Origin: Psychrobacillus sp044762745
Lineage (GTDB): Bacteria > Bacillota > Bacilli > Bacillales_A > Planococcaceae
Direction of reading: 5' to 3'
Length of the DNA: 64,000 bases
NCBI RefSeq assembly: GCF_044762745.1
Contig: NZ_JBIWEX010000010.1
Coordinates: forward strand, 62,001 to 126,000
The notes below the pieces were generated by a model. It saw only the letters and a list, made by a program, of their open reading frames with translations. It ran no database searches and was not told the DNA's origin. The position numbers were made by a program, and so were the translations under genes. Positions 7,839 through 16,266 of this stretch are shown in pieces. Numbering within the stretch: position 1 is the stretch's first letter; each line of letters starts with the position of its first letter.

Positions 7839-8836
7839 AAATGGATTATCATGTACATTTGGAGGAAGGTCCATACTCGTTTCGTTGGTTGGAGAGAACT
7901 TCTCAAGCAATCGCTTCTTTTCATTCGCCAGATAGATTGGAAAAAGGCACGAAGGAATATATAACTTGGCAAATAAATGCGTTGAAAAATAGATTAGATC
8001 AAGGGTGTTATAGTGAAGAATGGCTAGATTTTTACTTAATGCGAGCGAAACAGCTAGAATTGAAGGAAGTCGGCATAGTTGATCATTTGTATCGTTTTCA
8101 CGAGACAAAAGCTTATTTTGAAAAAAATATGATTTTGGATGCATCGGATTTAGGAAAGATGCAACGATACTGGTTGGATAGTGTGATGACCGAAAATATG
8201 AATGATTTTGTGGATACTATTTTGCGAGCGAAAGAGAAATGGCGCAGTGAAGGCGTGGAGCTAAGATTAGGTATTGAAGCGGATTATTTTGTTGGTTGTG
8301 ATACGGAGCTAAAGGAGCTTTTAAGCGCATATCCATGGGATTATGTGATTGGTTCCGTTCATTTTGTAGATGGTTGGGGATTTGATAATCCGCAAACTGT
8401 TGATAAATTTAAAGGTATGGATTTAAAAGTATTGTATGAGCAATTTTTTACGACGGTAGAAAAAGCGATTCGCTCGGAGTTGTTTGATTTTGTAGCGCAT
8501 TTGGATAATTTGAAAGTGTTCAATTTTCAAGTGGATGATATGGATTTTATGCAGACTTGGTATAAACGGATTGCGGATGCGCTTGTGGATACGGGGACTG
8601 CAACGGAAGTGAATGCTGGGCTTTATTATCGTTATCCAGTGAAAGAAATGTGCCCTGGACCTGATTTTGTGAAGGTTTTAGTGGAACATGGTGTAGAGTT
8701 TACGGTGTCTTCAGATTCTCATTATCCCGATGATTTAGGGAAATTTACGGTTGTGAATGCAGATATGCTCAAGTCCTTAGGAGTACAAAAGCTTGTAGGA
8801 TTTGATAAGCGGGTAAAGAAATATCATTCATTGTAA
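7835..8836 (+). CDS. PHP-domain phosphoesterase (HisJ-like)
   Basis: This 333-residue member of the polymerase-and-histidinol-phosphatase fold shows metal ligands in MDYHVHLEEG at the N-terminus, GIVDH, LGIEADYF, IGSVHFVDGW, FVAHLDNLK and the C-terminal VSSDSHYPDD. This is the typical PHP order. HisJ proteins dephosphorylate histidinol phosphate, but PHP enzymes also cleave cyclic phosphates and 3',5'-nucleoside bisphosphates. No histidine genes are nearby and it overlaps the DeoR gene by 4 nt, so a catabolic phosphatase acting on the imported compound is more likely (inference). It is the last gene of the operon. Confidence 0.82.
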   Translation: MKMDYHVHLEEGPYSFRWLERTSQAIASFHSPDRLEKGTKEYITWQINALKNRLDQGCYSEEWLDFYLMRAKQLELKEVGIVDHLYRFHETKAYFEKNMILDASDLGKMQRYWLDSVMTENMNDFVDTILRAKEKWRSEGVELRLGIEADYFVGCDTELKELLSAYPWDYVIGSVHFVDGWGFDNPQTVDKFKGMDLKVLYEQFFTTVEKAIRSELFDFVAHLDNLKVFNFQVDDMDFMQTWYKRIADALVDTGTATEVNAGLYYRYPVKEMCPGPDFVKVLVEHGVEFTVSSDSHYPDDLGKFTVVNADMLKSLGVQKLVGFDKRVKKYHSL

Positions 8837-8857
8837 GGATTCGAATAACGACAATAA

Positions 8858-8892
8858 AACCTCTTCCCGTAACAAGGAAGAGGTTATTTTTA
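8858..8892. terminator. Bidirectional terminator
   Basis: AACCTCTTCC (8858-8867) pairs perfectly with GGAAGAGGTT (8876-8885), followed by a T-rich stretch. It lies between the convergent PHP and acyltransferase genes and can serve both. Confidence 0.85.
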
Positions 8893-9936
8893 TAGGTGAA
8901 TTGGTTTTTTTGCGCGAATATCTCCAAGAAAGAACTTTCCGTACGGTAATATTTTTTGAATAACAATCGAAGCGATAATTGGAATAGCTAAACCTAAAGT
9001 CGTAAATCCAATTAATCCATATTGGAAATAATCGTTCATGATAATATCTGTGAAAATATGCAAGTACATAATAGCAATCGAGTGTTTTTCAACTTTCGCC
9101 AACCAATCTAGTGGTAGAATAATCGTCAGCCTTTGGAAAATGCCAAAGATGACAATTATAAAGGCAATAGGGATTAATAGATCGAGCGCAAAATGGTCGT
9201 AGCGTAAAAACTTCATGCTCAAATGATAATCGATCCATCCCACAAAATCTGCAGCAACTGCACCAAATACCAATACGAGAGCACCGAATAACCATGGAAG
9301 CGTTACATTCATCCAAACAGATTTTGCATAATAACCAAGGGAAAAATAGACGATTGCCATTAATACAACGTCTAAATTCCATAACATTGGAATCGTTTGA
9401 GCAGCTTCAGCTGGAGCTCCGCTTATAACATGCATGGCAAGTATACTTTCTAAATGCGCTACTAAATAGAAAATGACAAGCAGCATGATTTGTTTTACAC
9501 GACTTAAGTATTTGGTCATCCAAATGAATAGCAAGTATGTAAAAAATAACGTCGTTACAAACCAAAAAACTCCGTAGGCACCGCGTGCAAAACGCCCTCC
9601 AATAACTAGCTTCCATAGGTCTTGTAAATACCAAGATAACTCAAAGTTGCCTAAAGCTAGTTCCATACTATAACGAACAGTTGTAATAATAAATAAGAAG
9701 AATAAATACGGCACCATTAGCTGCATAAACCTCTTCTTTATCGTCATTTTAGTGTTTTGATTATCTTTTATTTCTTTGAAAAATATGCCACTTAATAAGA
9801 AAAAAGCCGGCATATGAAACCAATAAATATATTTGATGAATGGGAAATCTAGTTCTCCAGGATAATGACCGATGACAACAAGAATCATCAAGAACCCTTT
9901 CGTAACATCTACCCACGTTAATCTCTTTTGCGACAT
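8890..9936 (-). CDS. Membrane acyltransferase (acyltransferase-3 family)
   Basis: This 348-residue polytopic membrane protein has about ten hydrophobic segments. It opens with the family signature WVDVTKGFLMILVVIGHY, whose histidine is the proposed catalytic residue, followed by YWFHMPAFFLLSGIFFK. These enzymes O-acetylate surface sugars or wall polymers using cytoplasmic acetyl-CoA. The length is normal for the family. The ATG is preceded by GGAGG on the minus strand. The gene stands alone and its acceptor molecule cannot be deduced. Bacillus YfiQ/YkrP-like proteins appear closest by memory. Confidence 0.85.
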   Translation of the reverse strand: MSQKRLTWVDVTKGFLMILVVIGHYPGELDFPFIKYIYWFHMPAFFLLSGIFFKEIKDNQNTKMTIKKRFMQLMVPYLFFLFIITTVRYSMELALGNFELSWYLQDLWKLVIGGRFARGAYGVFWFVTTLFFTYLLFIWMTKYLSRVKQIMLLVIFYLVAHLESILAMHVISGAPAEAAQTIPMLWNLDVVLMAIVYFSLGYYAKSVWMNVTLPWLFGALVLVFGAVAADFVGWIDYHLSMKFLRYDHFALDLLIPIAFIIVIFGIFQRLTIILPLDWLAKVEKHSIAIMYLHIFTDIIMNDYFQYGLIGFTTLGLAIPIIASIVIQKILPYGKFFLGDIRAKKPIHL

Positions 9937-10264
9937 AAAACTTCCTCCAAAACATCATTCTCTATGTTTATGTAACCTATATTAAGTCAATATAAACATA
10001 TAGTCTGTTTCAATTCGATTACATTTTGATTAATCTAATCTTCCAAAAAACTCATTTGGATATCAGTGAATTTTTGATTTATGTAAAATACCTACTTGTA
10101 AGATACGTATTAATTTAACATAGAATGCTTCGATATTATTTGTGAAAACCTACCAATTAAATTAGATAGATTTACTGGTAAAATATTAAATGGAGGATTT
10201 GATATACGAAAAAGAGATAAAACCGAATAAGTAATTTATGAAAAATGTCGAAAGGAGGGTTTTT
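9937..10264. other. Intergenic gap, AT-rich
   Basis: About 330 nt lie between the divergent acyltransferase and the repeat-domain gene. I see no coding frame. The last ~80 nt resemble the leader of the paralogue at 12142 (AAAAAG.GA.ATAAC.GAAT motifs), so they belong to the duplicated block. Confidence 0.5.
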
Positions 10265-10702
10265 ATGATAGAAAATTTTCAATATGAAAAAGAATTTTTT
10301 GAAGGCTTGCCTCATAATATAATTCAATTTAGTTTATCCGTTGAGGACAACACATTCAAAGGGCATTATAAAGATGGAGAAATTAATTGGTTTCATCCAA
10401 AACCTGAGCGGCTTGTAGATGCGCTTCCTCAAGAGATAGAGGAGGCAGTGCTGAAGAAAATAGAGCACGAACTAGGGATATTTATAATGATGAAGAATTT
10501 TAAAATTGATAAAATTTTTGAAGGCTTACCGCATGAGGTAATTCAATTTAGTTTCACAATGGAGGAGAACTCCTTTAAAGGACACTATAAAGATGGCGAA
10601 ATTAGCTGGTTTTCTCCAAAACCTGAGCATCTTACAGAGGATGTCCTTTCGGATGATGTGAAATCAGCAGTTTTAAAAAAGCTGGGACCATATATTGTAT
10701 AA
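10265..10702 (+). CDS. Tandem two-domain protein of unknown function
   Basis: The protein is 145 residues from the ATG at 10265, chosen because AAAGGAGGG sits 6 nt upstream; an ATG at 10238 has no such site. It consists of two copies of a ~72-residue unit, residues 1-72 and 77-145. Each unit contains an FEGLPH..IQFS segment, GHYKDGEI.WF.PKPE and a C-terminal acidic helix ending AVLKK. A single-unit paralogue lies at 12142. No signal peptide or membrane segment is present. I do not recognise the family. The position beside the urea transporter and urease genes suggests a link with that system, but this is only context. Confidence 0.75.
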   Translation: MIENFQYEKEFFEGLPHNIIQFSLSVEDNTFKGHYKDGEINWFHPKPERLVDALPQEIEEAVLKKIEHELGIFIMMKNFKIDKIFEGLPHEVIQFSFTMEENSFKGHYKDGEISWFSPKPEHLTEDVLSDDVKSAVLKKLGPYIV

Positions 10703-10728
10703 GGCAGCCGATGTGCTGTCTTTTTTTT
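10703..10728 (+). terminator. Terminator after the two-domain gene
   Basis: GGCAGC pairs with GCTGTC around a short loop and is followed by eight T residues. The copy at 12361 has GACAGC/GCTGTC. Confidence 0.75.
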
Positions 10729-10828
10729 ATCAACGAAATATTAATTAGACAGTATTAACTACTGTTTCTATGATATGTTTTGCTTATTTATGGCAAGCTT
10801 CTTCCAAATCCACTAAATTTGACCAAAA

Positions 10829-10860
10829 GAACTCCGCACATTATGGGGATCTTTTTTTAT
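10829..10860 (+). terminator. Second conserved hairpin of copy A
   Basis: AAAGAACTCC and GGGGATCTTT flank a short loop and precede seven T residues. In copy B the arms are AAAGAACTCT and AGAGGTCTTT. The outer C-G pair has become T-A on both sides, a paired change that supports real secondary structure. Confidence 0.6.
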
Positions 10861-10953
10861 TGTATAAATCTTAATTGATTAACCTAAATTTACCAACTAA
10901 AGACGTTACTTATTTGTAAAAATTAGTTTTTCACCCTCTCCTTTTCGAGCACT

Positions 10954-11895
10954 TCAATCTTTCAGAAAGCTATTTCGTATCCATAGAAAAATCCATGTTA
11001 CCCCGATAAATGGAAAAGTGAGAGCAGACAGACCAAGCGGAAAAACTAATAAGTTGATACCCGCTGTGAAAATCACCGAACCCATCGCAGCAATAATCCC
11101 TGTGATGGCTATACTTCTTTCTTTATGATCAAAAGTCAAACCAACTGAAATAATGGATAAAATAGCATTGAAATTGAAAAGACCCAATTCAATCGTCACC
11201 GTATCCACTCCGAAAAAGTATGCGGTTAGCAGCGCAACAAACGTTCCGATAATCGCATTCACCCCGTACTTCCATCCTGCTAAGAAGAGTGCAACCAAGA
11301 TAAGAAGCCCCGTCCAAACGGAATCGATTAGAAAGACTTCACTAGTCCCTTTTATCAATACCAATAAGAAATTGGGTAAATTGTCGGGAGCAAAAGTAAA
11401 TACTGTTCGTGTCTCTACGATAAATTCAGGGTTTACGTGGAAAATACCTAAGTGAACACCCGCGAGCTGCATGAACCAAGTAATGAGGATAAACGGTACA
11501 GTAAGTACTGGTATATTCTTCTTTTTAAAAGAACGATCCAGTATGAGAAATAAAATAGAGGAAGCTGAAGCAGCAACTAATGCATATATCCAACTATAAG
11601 GGCTATTTACGAGAAACATAGTTGCCATTCCAGTTAAAGTGGGGTTAAACCCGAAGAGCCCAATGCTTAAATCATTTATATCTCCATTTAAATCATAGGC
11701 GAGCACTGTACCTAATAGGGATGAAACAAAAGCTATTAACCCTAAAAGAGGGGAGAACAACATAATCCCAACAATAATTAGTATCCCTGTAATAACATTG
11801 TCTATTAGTAGAACTTGTGAGACTCCTTTAAAGGCATAGAGAATAAATGAGAAGTATTTGTTGGCGTATAAAGAATTCCTTTCCTCTATATTCAT
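10954..11895 (-). CDS. Urea transporter (UT family)
   Basis: This 313-residue membrane protein of about ten helices has the internal two-fold repeat typical of urea channels: the halves share LLIDNVITGILI / FLIDSVWTGLLI, GLFGFNPTLTGMA / GLFNFNAILSIIS and LTVPFILITW / LTFPFIGVTW. These match the UT NPxLTG and PF signatures. It would admit urea across the membrane for the downstream urease. The gene is on the opposite strand to the urease operon and lies between the two copies of the repeat-domain gene. An AAGGAG site precedes the ATG. Confidence 0.9.
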   Translation of the reverse strand: MNIEERNSLYANKYFSFILYAFKGVSQVLLIDNVITGILIIVGIMLFSPLLGLIAFVSSLLGTVLAYDLNGDINDLSIGLFGFNPTLTGMATMFLVNSPYSWIYALVAASASSILFLILDRSFKKKNIPVLTVPFILITWFMQLAGVHLGIFHVNPEFIVETRTVFTFAPDNLPNFLLVLIKGTSEVFLIDSVWTGLLILVALFLAGWKYGVNAIIGTFVALLTAYFFGVDTVTIELGLFNFNAILSIISVGLTFDHKERSIAITGIIAAMGSVIFTAGINLLVFPLGLSALTFPFIGVTWIFLWIRNSFLKD

Positions 11896-12141
11896 CCGAA
11901 ATCACTCCTTTCTCATAAAAAATAGGTTGCGTAATAATTTAGCGTAAAATACTTTGAAATTAACTGTTAACCCCTTCCAATTTATTTAGGGGATATTAGA
12001 CATACACAATTTTATTTTAAGCCAATAAAAATATGATTCACTTGATCGAACGAATTAATACTTAAATGAGGGTTGAAAATTTGAAAAAGGGACATAACTG
12101 AATGGGTAATTTTAAAAAAATATATAAGGGAGGTTGTTTAA

Positions 12142-12360
12142 GTGATTGAAAATTTTCAATATGAAAAAGAAATTTTTGATGGTTTGCCCCATGAAGTAAT
12201 TCAATTTAGTTTCACCATTAAAGATTATAAATTTGCTGGACATTATAAAGATGGAGAGATTAAATGGTTTCAACCTCTGCCGGGGACTATTACGGAGGAA
12301 CTGGTCCGTGAGGAAGTGGAAGAAGTGGTATTAAAAAAACTAAGACCGTATCTTTCATAA
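12142..12360 (+). CDS. Small single-domain paralogue, unknown function
   Basis: This 72-residue protein starts at GTG (GGGAGG 9 nt upstream). It is one unit of the domain found twice in the protein at 10265, sharing IENFQYEKE, DGLPHEVIQFSFT, GHYKDGEIKWF and VLKKL..Y. It is charged and soluble with no signal peptide. The strong conservation of GHYKDGEI across all three units points to a functional site. The family is not recognised. It lies 380 nt upstream of ureA, is co-oriented with it, and has its own terminator. Confidence 0.75.
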   Translation: MIENFQYEKEIFDGLPHEVIQFSFTIKDYKFAGHYKDGEIKWFQPLPGTITEELVREEVEEVVLKKLRPYLS

Positions 12361-12385
12361 GACAGCCTAGGTGCTGTCTTATGAT
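12361..12385 (+). terminator. Terminator after the single-domain gene
   Basis: AGACAGC and GCTGTCT form a perfect stem around a short loop. The following sequence is only weakly T-rich, so termination may be partial. Confidence 0.6.
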
Positions 12386-12623
12386 TTTGTGTTTCAGATA
12401 AATCTACACTAGTAGATAATCTGTGAAGGAAAAGAGTTAAATTTCCCCATGGACTGTTTTTTTAAAGGATATGTTTCTGTATTTAAATTCACTAAATTAG
12501 ACGAAAAGAACTCTGCAAAATCTTATAGAGGTCTTTTTTAGTGTATAAGTTTTCATTGATTAACCTAAACTTACCACTGAAAGATGCTTCCTAATTGTAG
12601 TAATTTTAGCTCGTTCCTTTCTT

Positions 12624-12651
12624 ACAATAATAATTTCCAAATTATTATTGT
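12624..12651. promoter_or_regulatory. 28-bp perfect palindrome upstream of ureA
   Basis: ACAATAATAATTT and AAATTATTATTGT are exact 13-nt inverted arms separated by CC, about 95 nt before ureA. The AT-rich arms and lack of a T run fit an operator for a dimeric repressor better than a terminator. The regulator is unknown. The sequence does not match the TnrA/GlnR site TGTNA-N7-TNACA. Confidence 0.6.
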
Positions 12652-12663
12652 GAGGTAATTGTA

Positions 12664-12687
12664 AGTAAATACCATTTAGTATTTACT
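12664..12687. promoter_or_regulatory. Second inverted repeat upstream of ureA
   Basis: AGTAAATAC and GTATTTACT are exact 9-nt arms separated by CATTTA, 12 nt downstream of the larger palindrome and just before the candidate -35 at 12691. Confidence 0.5.
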
Positions 12688-12690
12688 ATT

Positions 12691-12719
12691 TTGACTAAAA
12701 AATGAGATAAAACTATTTC
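12691..12719 (+). promoter_or_regulatory. Candidate urease promoter
   Basis: TTGACT (12691) and TATTTC (12714) are 17 nt apart, giving a very short leader before the ureA ribosome site (GGAGG at 12732). The -10 is weak. Confidence 0.35.
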
Positions 12720-12743
12720 ATTTTTACGATTGGAGGAAATGCT

Positions 12744-13046
12744 GTGCATTTATTACCCCGCGAAGAAGAAAAGTTATTAATCGTCGTTGCAGCGGACTTG
12801 GCTAGACGTCGTAAGGAAAGAGGGCTAAAGCTCAATCATCCGGAGGCAGTGTCCCTCATCACATATGAAATATTAGAGGGGGCTAGGGACGGTAAAACAG
12901 TAGCGGAACTAATGGCTTATGGTGCCACTATCTTATCTGCTGACGATGTAATGATTGGAGTTTCTGAAATGATTGATGATGTGCAAGTAGAGGCAACATT
13001 CCCAGATGGTGTGAAGCTCGTTACTGTACATTCACCTATTCGCTAA
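12744..13046 (+). CDS. ureA: Urease subunit gamma
   Basis: The protein is 100 residues, the normal length, from a GTG start 7 nt after GGAGG. Urease splits urea into ammonia and carbamate in the cytoplasm; gamma is one of three structural subunits. The sequence begins MHLLPREEEKLLIVVAADLARRRK and contains LNHPEAVSLITYEILEGARDG, both diagnostic. It is the first gene of a ureABCEFGD operon, 17 nt before ureB. The palindromes upstream suggest the operon is regulated. Confidence 0.97.
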   Translation: MHLLPREEEKLLIVVAADLARRRKERGLKLNHPEAVSLITYEILEGARDGKTVAELMAYGATILSADDVMIGVSEMIDDVQVEATFPDGVKLVTVHSPIR

Positions 13047-13063
13047 AAAGGAGGTTTTTTTGC

Positions 13064-13378
13064 ATGATACCTGGGGAGTACGTATTAAAAGAAGAGGACA
13101 TCATTTGTAACGAAGGAAGAGAGTTGAAAATAATATCTGTTGTAAATAAGGGAGATCGACCTATACAAGTGGGTTCACACTTCCATTTTTTTGAAATTAA
13201 CAGTTGGATTGAATTTAATCGGGAAGAAACTTTTGGATATCGACTGAATATCCCAGCTGGTTCGGCCGTGCGCTTTGAGCCGGGAGATAAAAAAGACGTA
13301 CAGCTTGTACCTTTTGGTGGAGAACGACGTGTTTACGGGTTGAACAATAAAACTGAAGGATCATTAGATCGGGGGTAA
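13064..13378 (+). CDS. ureB: Urease subunit beta
   Basis: This 104-residue protein shows the beta-subunit hallmarks MIPGEYVL, GDRPIQVGSHFHFFE and RLNIPAGSAVRFEPG. It packs against the alpha subunit in the (abc)3 enzyme. A strong AAAAGGAGG precedes the ATG. ureC begins 4 nt after its stop, with a G-rich site inside the ureB end, so the two are coupled. Confidence 0.97.
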   Translation: MIPGEYVLKEEDIICNEGRELKIISVVNKGDRPIQVGSHFHFFEINSWIEFNREETFGYRLNIPAGSAVRFEPGDKKDVQLVPFGGERRVYGLNNKTEGSLDRG

Positions 13379-13382
13379 CACG

Positions 13383-15095
13383 ATGAGCTTTAATATGACG
13401 AGACAACAATATGCTTCTATGTATGGTCCTACAACTGGAGACGCGGTACGCCTAGCGGATACCGAATTATTTATAGAAATTGAAAAGGATTATACAACTT
13501 ATGGTGAAGAGGTTATATTCGGTGGAGGAAAAGTAATTCGTGATGGAATGGGGAGCCATCCACTAGCCTCGCGTGATGAAAATATTCCAGACACAGTCAT
13601 TACTAATGCTATTGTTCTAGATTATACAGGCATTTATAAAGCGGATGTCGCAATTCGTGACAGTAAAATTGTTGCGATAGGAAAAGCGGGAAATCCATTA
13701 CTAATGGATAATGTGAATATCGTTATTGGTGCATCTACTGAAATAATTGCGGGAGAACATAAAATTTTAACAGCTGGAGGTATTGATACGCATGTGCATT
13801 TCATCAACCCGGCTCAGATCGATACGGCTTTGACGGCAGGAGTAACGACGCTTTTCGGAGGTGGAACCGGTCCTGCAGAAGGTTCGAAGGCAACGACGGT
13901 TACGCCAGGAGAATGGCATATACATCGAATGCTGGAAGCCGCAGAGGATATGCCCATCAACGTTGGTTTCTTAGGGAAAGGTCATGCAGCTGCAGAAGAA
14001 CCACTTGCTGAGCAAGTTCGTGCTGGTGCAGTCGGTTTGAAAGTACATGAAGACTGGGGTGCAACTTACGCTTGTATTGATAACTCGCTAAAAGTGGCCG
14101 ATGAATACGACGTTCAAGTTGCGATTCATACGGATACATTAAATGAAGGTGGATTCGTAGAAAATACAGTTTCCGCATTCAAAGATCGGGTTATTCATAC
14201 ATTCCATACTGAAGGTGCTGGGGGTGGACATGCGCCGGATATTATTAAAGTAGCTGGTCAGATGAATGTATTACCAGCGTCTACTAACCCAACGCTTCCA
14301 TACACGGTGAATACAATTGACGAGCATTTAGATATGTTAATGGTTTGTCATCATTTAAGCCCTGATATTCCAGAAGACGTAGCATTTGCTGATTCGCGTA
14401 TTCGTGCGGAAACAATTGCTGCCGAGGATATTCTGCAAGACTTAGGAGTTTTTAGTATTACTAGCTCGGATTCTCAAGCAATGGGTCGTATTGGAGAAGT
14501 CATTATTCGTACATGGCAAACTGCGGATAAAATGAAAAAACAACGTGGTAAGTTTAAAGAGGACCAGGGAGTAGGCGACAATAATCGCGTGAAACGATAT
14601 GTTGCAAAGTACACGATTAATCCAGCAATTGCACAAGGTATTTCCGAATATGTAGGATCTATTGAAGTAGGGAAGTTCGCAGATTTAGTACTTTGGGAAC
14701 CTAGATTCTTCGGTGTAAAACCAAGCATGATTCTGAAAGGTGGAATTGCTGTACAAAGCTTAATGGGAGATGCCAATGCTTCTATCCCAACTCCTCAACC
14801 TATTCTTTATCGTCCAATGTATGGAACGATGGGGAAAGCGAAGTATAAAGCGTCGATTACATTTGTTTCGACTGCAGCATATGAAGCTGGCGTACATGAA
14901 AAACTTGGCTTGCAAAAAACAGTTCTTCCCGTACATGGTATTCGTAATTTAACGAAAAAAGATATGAAACTAAATGGAGAAACGCCAGATATTGACGTAG
15001 ATCCAGAAACTTATGAAGTGAAAGTAAATGGAGAGCTTCTAACGTGTGATCCAGTAGATACAGTTCCAATGGGGCAACGATATTTCTTATTTTGA
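13383..15095 (+). CDS. ureC: Urease subunit alpha (catalytic)
   Basis: This 570-residue protein has the full set of nickel-site motifs. GGIDTHVHFINP gives two His ligands. Lys220 in GLKVHEDWGAT is the residue carbamylated to bridge the nickels. VAIHTDTLNEGG and HTEGAGGGHAPD follow, and MVCHHL holds flap Cys322. SSDSQAMGR supplies the aspartate ligand. Lys220 and Cys322, counted from the ATG, fall at the same positions as in Sporosarcina pasteurii urease. Nothing is missing, so the enzyme should be active once UreDEFG load nickel. Confidence 0.98.
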   Translation: MSFNMTRQQYASMYGPTTGDAVRLADTELFIEIEKDYTTYGEEVIFGGGKVIRDGMGSHPLASRDENIPDTVITNAIVLDYTGIYKADVAIRDSKIVAIGKAGNPLLMDNVNIVIGASTEIIAGEHKILTAGGIDTHVHFINPAQIDTALTAGVTTLFGGGTGPAEGSKATTVTPGEWHIHRMLEAAEDMPINVGFLGKGHAAAEEPLAEQVRAGAVGLKVHEDWGATYACIDNSLKVADEYDVQVAIHTDTLNEGGFVENTVSAFKDRVIHTFHTEGAGGGHAPDIIKVAGQMNVLPASTNPTLPYTVNTIDEHLDMLMVCHHLSPDIPEDVAFADSRIRAETIAAEDILQDLGVFSITSSDSQAMGRIGEVIIRTWQTADKMKKQRGKFKEDQGVGDNNRVKRYVAKYTINPAIAQGISEYVGSIEVGKFADLVLWEPRFFGVKPSMILKGGIAVQSLMGDANASIPTPQPILYRPMYGTMGKAKYKASITFVSTAAYEAGVHEKLGLQKTVLPVHGIRNLTKKDMKLNGETPDIDVDPETYEVKVNGELLTCDPVDTVPMGQRYFLF

Positions 15096-15104
15096 GGTGA
15101 GATA

Positions 15105-15560
15105 ATGATAGTTGAAGAAGTAGTAACGAATATCCATCAACTAGATCCTACTATATTGGCAAGTACGCATAAGGAAAAAATATACTTGGAAAGCAGTGAC
15201 TTAGTAAAACGAATTCAACGGGTTAAAACTGATCATGGAAAAGAGATCGGGATTCGCTTGAAGGAAGCGAAGGATTTACAAGCTGGCGATGTGCTTTACA
15301 TGGATGAAAAAAATATGATCATTGTGGAGGTTTTCCCAGATGATTTATTAATCATATCGCCAAGAAGCGTGCATGAAATGGGAACAATTGCCCATCAACT
15401 AGGAAATAGACATTTACCTGCTCAGTTTGAAGAAGACCAAATGCTCGTTCAATATGATTATTTGGTAGAGGAGTTATTAGAACAACTTGAAATTCCTTAT
15501 GCACGTGAAAAGCGAAAAGTGAGACAAGCCTTCCGTCATATTGGGCATAGTCATGACTAA
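15105..15560 (+). CDS. ureE: Urease accessory protein, nickel chaperone
   Basis: This 151-residue protein has the UreE N-terminal domain (HKEKIYLESSDLVKRIQRVKTDHGKEIGIRL) and the C-terminal metal-binding domain (YHLGNRHLP-type motif as HQLGNRHLPAQF). It ends with a short histidine tail, FRHIGHSHD, instead of the long His run of some homologues. It delivers nickel to the UreG/UreF/UreD complex. It overlaps ureF by 8 nt. Confidence 0.95.
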   Translation: MIVEEVVTNIHQLDPTILASTHKEKIYLESSDLVKRIQRVKTDHGKEIGIRLKEAKDLQAGDVLYMDEKNMIIVEVFPDDLLIISPRSVHEMGTIAHQLGNRHLPAQFEEDQMLVQYDYLVEELLEQLEIPYAREKRKVRQAFRHIGHSHD

Positions 15561-16239
15561 TTACTTGTTGTCTTTGTTCCAATTATGCGATTCCAATTTG
15601 CCGACCGGGGGATTCAGTCATTCGTTTGGCTTGGAGACGTATATTCAAGAAAACAAAGTGCATGATAAACCGAGTTTTTCGAAATGGCTCAAAATGTATT
15701 TAGATGAGCAGCTCGTCTATTCAGACGGGCTCGCTTGTCGACTAGTATATGAGGCATTATCGAATAATGATCTTGCAATAATATGGGAGCTAGATCGACG
15801 TATTACCGTTCAAAACCTACCAAGAGAAACGCGAGAAGGTACAAAAAAAATAGGGGAGAGAATGCTCACTTTAGGAGTAGATTTATATGCTAGTCCTCTA
15901 TTACAAACGTATAAACAAAGAGTATTAGAAAGTGTGTCATTTGCTCATCCTGCAATCGTATTCTCTATAATAGCTTTTCAGTTGGGAGTTCCACAAAAGT
16001 TAGGAATTTCTGCGTATCTTTATTCTTCCATTTCAGGTTTAGTTCAAAATGCGGTACGTGGAATACCCCTTGGTCAAACAGCTGGCCAACAATTATTGCG
16101 AGAATTTCAGTCGTATATTCAAGAATCTTTGGACAAAATAGGGAACCTAGCGGAAGAAGACTTTGGTGCCGTAGCTCCGGGTCTAGAAATAGCACAAATG
16201 AAGCATGAAAGAGTGAATATCCGCATATTCATGTCTTAA
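15553..16239 (+). CDS. ureF: Urease accessory protein
   Basis: This 228-residue protein is taken from the ATG at 15553; a TTG 12 nt earlier lies deeper in ureE and is less likely. Typical segments are LLQLCDSNLPTGGFSHSFGLE-like (LFQLCDSNLPTGGFSHSFG), RETREGTKKIGERML, HPAIVFSIIAFQLGV and VRGIPLGQTAGQ. UreF acts as the GTPase-activating and gating partner of UreG during nickel insertion. It starts inside ureE and is followed after 27 nt by ureG. Confidence 0.95.
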   Translation: MTNYLLSLFQLCDSNLPTGGFSHSFGLETYIQENKVHDKPSFSKWLKMYLDEQLVYSDGLACRLVYEALSNNDLAIIWELDRRITVQNLPRETREGTKKIGERMLTLGVDLYASPLLQTYKQRVLESVSFAHPAIVFSIIAFQLGVPQKLGISAYLYSSISGLVQNAVRGIPLGQTAGQQLLREFQSYIQESLDKIGNLAEEDFGAVAPGLEIAQMKHERVNIRIFMS

Positions 16240-16266
16240 TGGCATAAAGGAAGGGAGTATTTGTTT

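Larger units (their letters stand above)
10187..10925 (+). repeat. Duplicated block, copy A
   Basis: This segment (leader, repeat-domain gene, terminator, second conserved hairpin) has a diverged copy at 12064-12606 in the same orientation. Matching landmarks are the leader, the ATT GAAAATTTTCAATATG gene start, the GCAGC/GCTGT terminator, a CACTAAATT(T/A)GAC(C/G)AAAAGAACTC stretch with its hairpin, and TTGATTAACCTAAA. The urea-transporter gene lies between the copies. Confidence 0.75.
12064..12606 (+). repeat. Duplicated block, copy B
   Basis: This is a diverged copy of 10187-10925 carrying a single-unit version of the gene. Copy A therefore gained, or copy B lost, one 72-residue unit. The two hairpins and the intervening CACTAAATT...AAAGAACTC stretch are retained. 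Confidence 0.75.
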
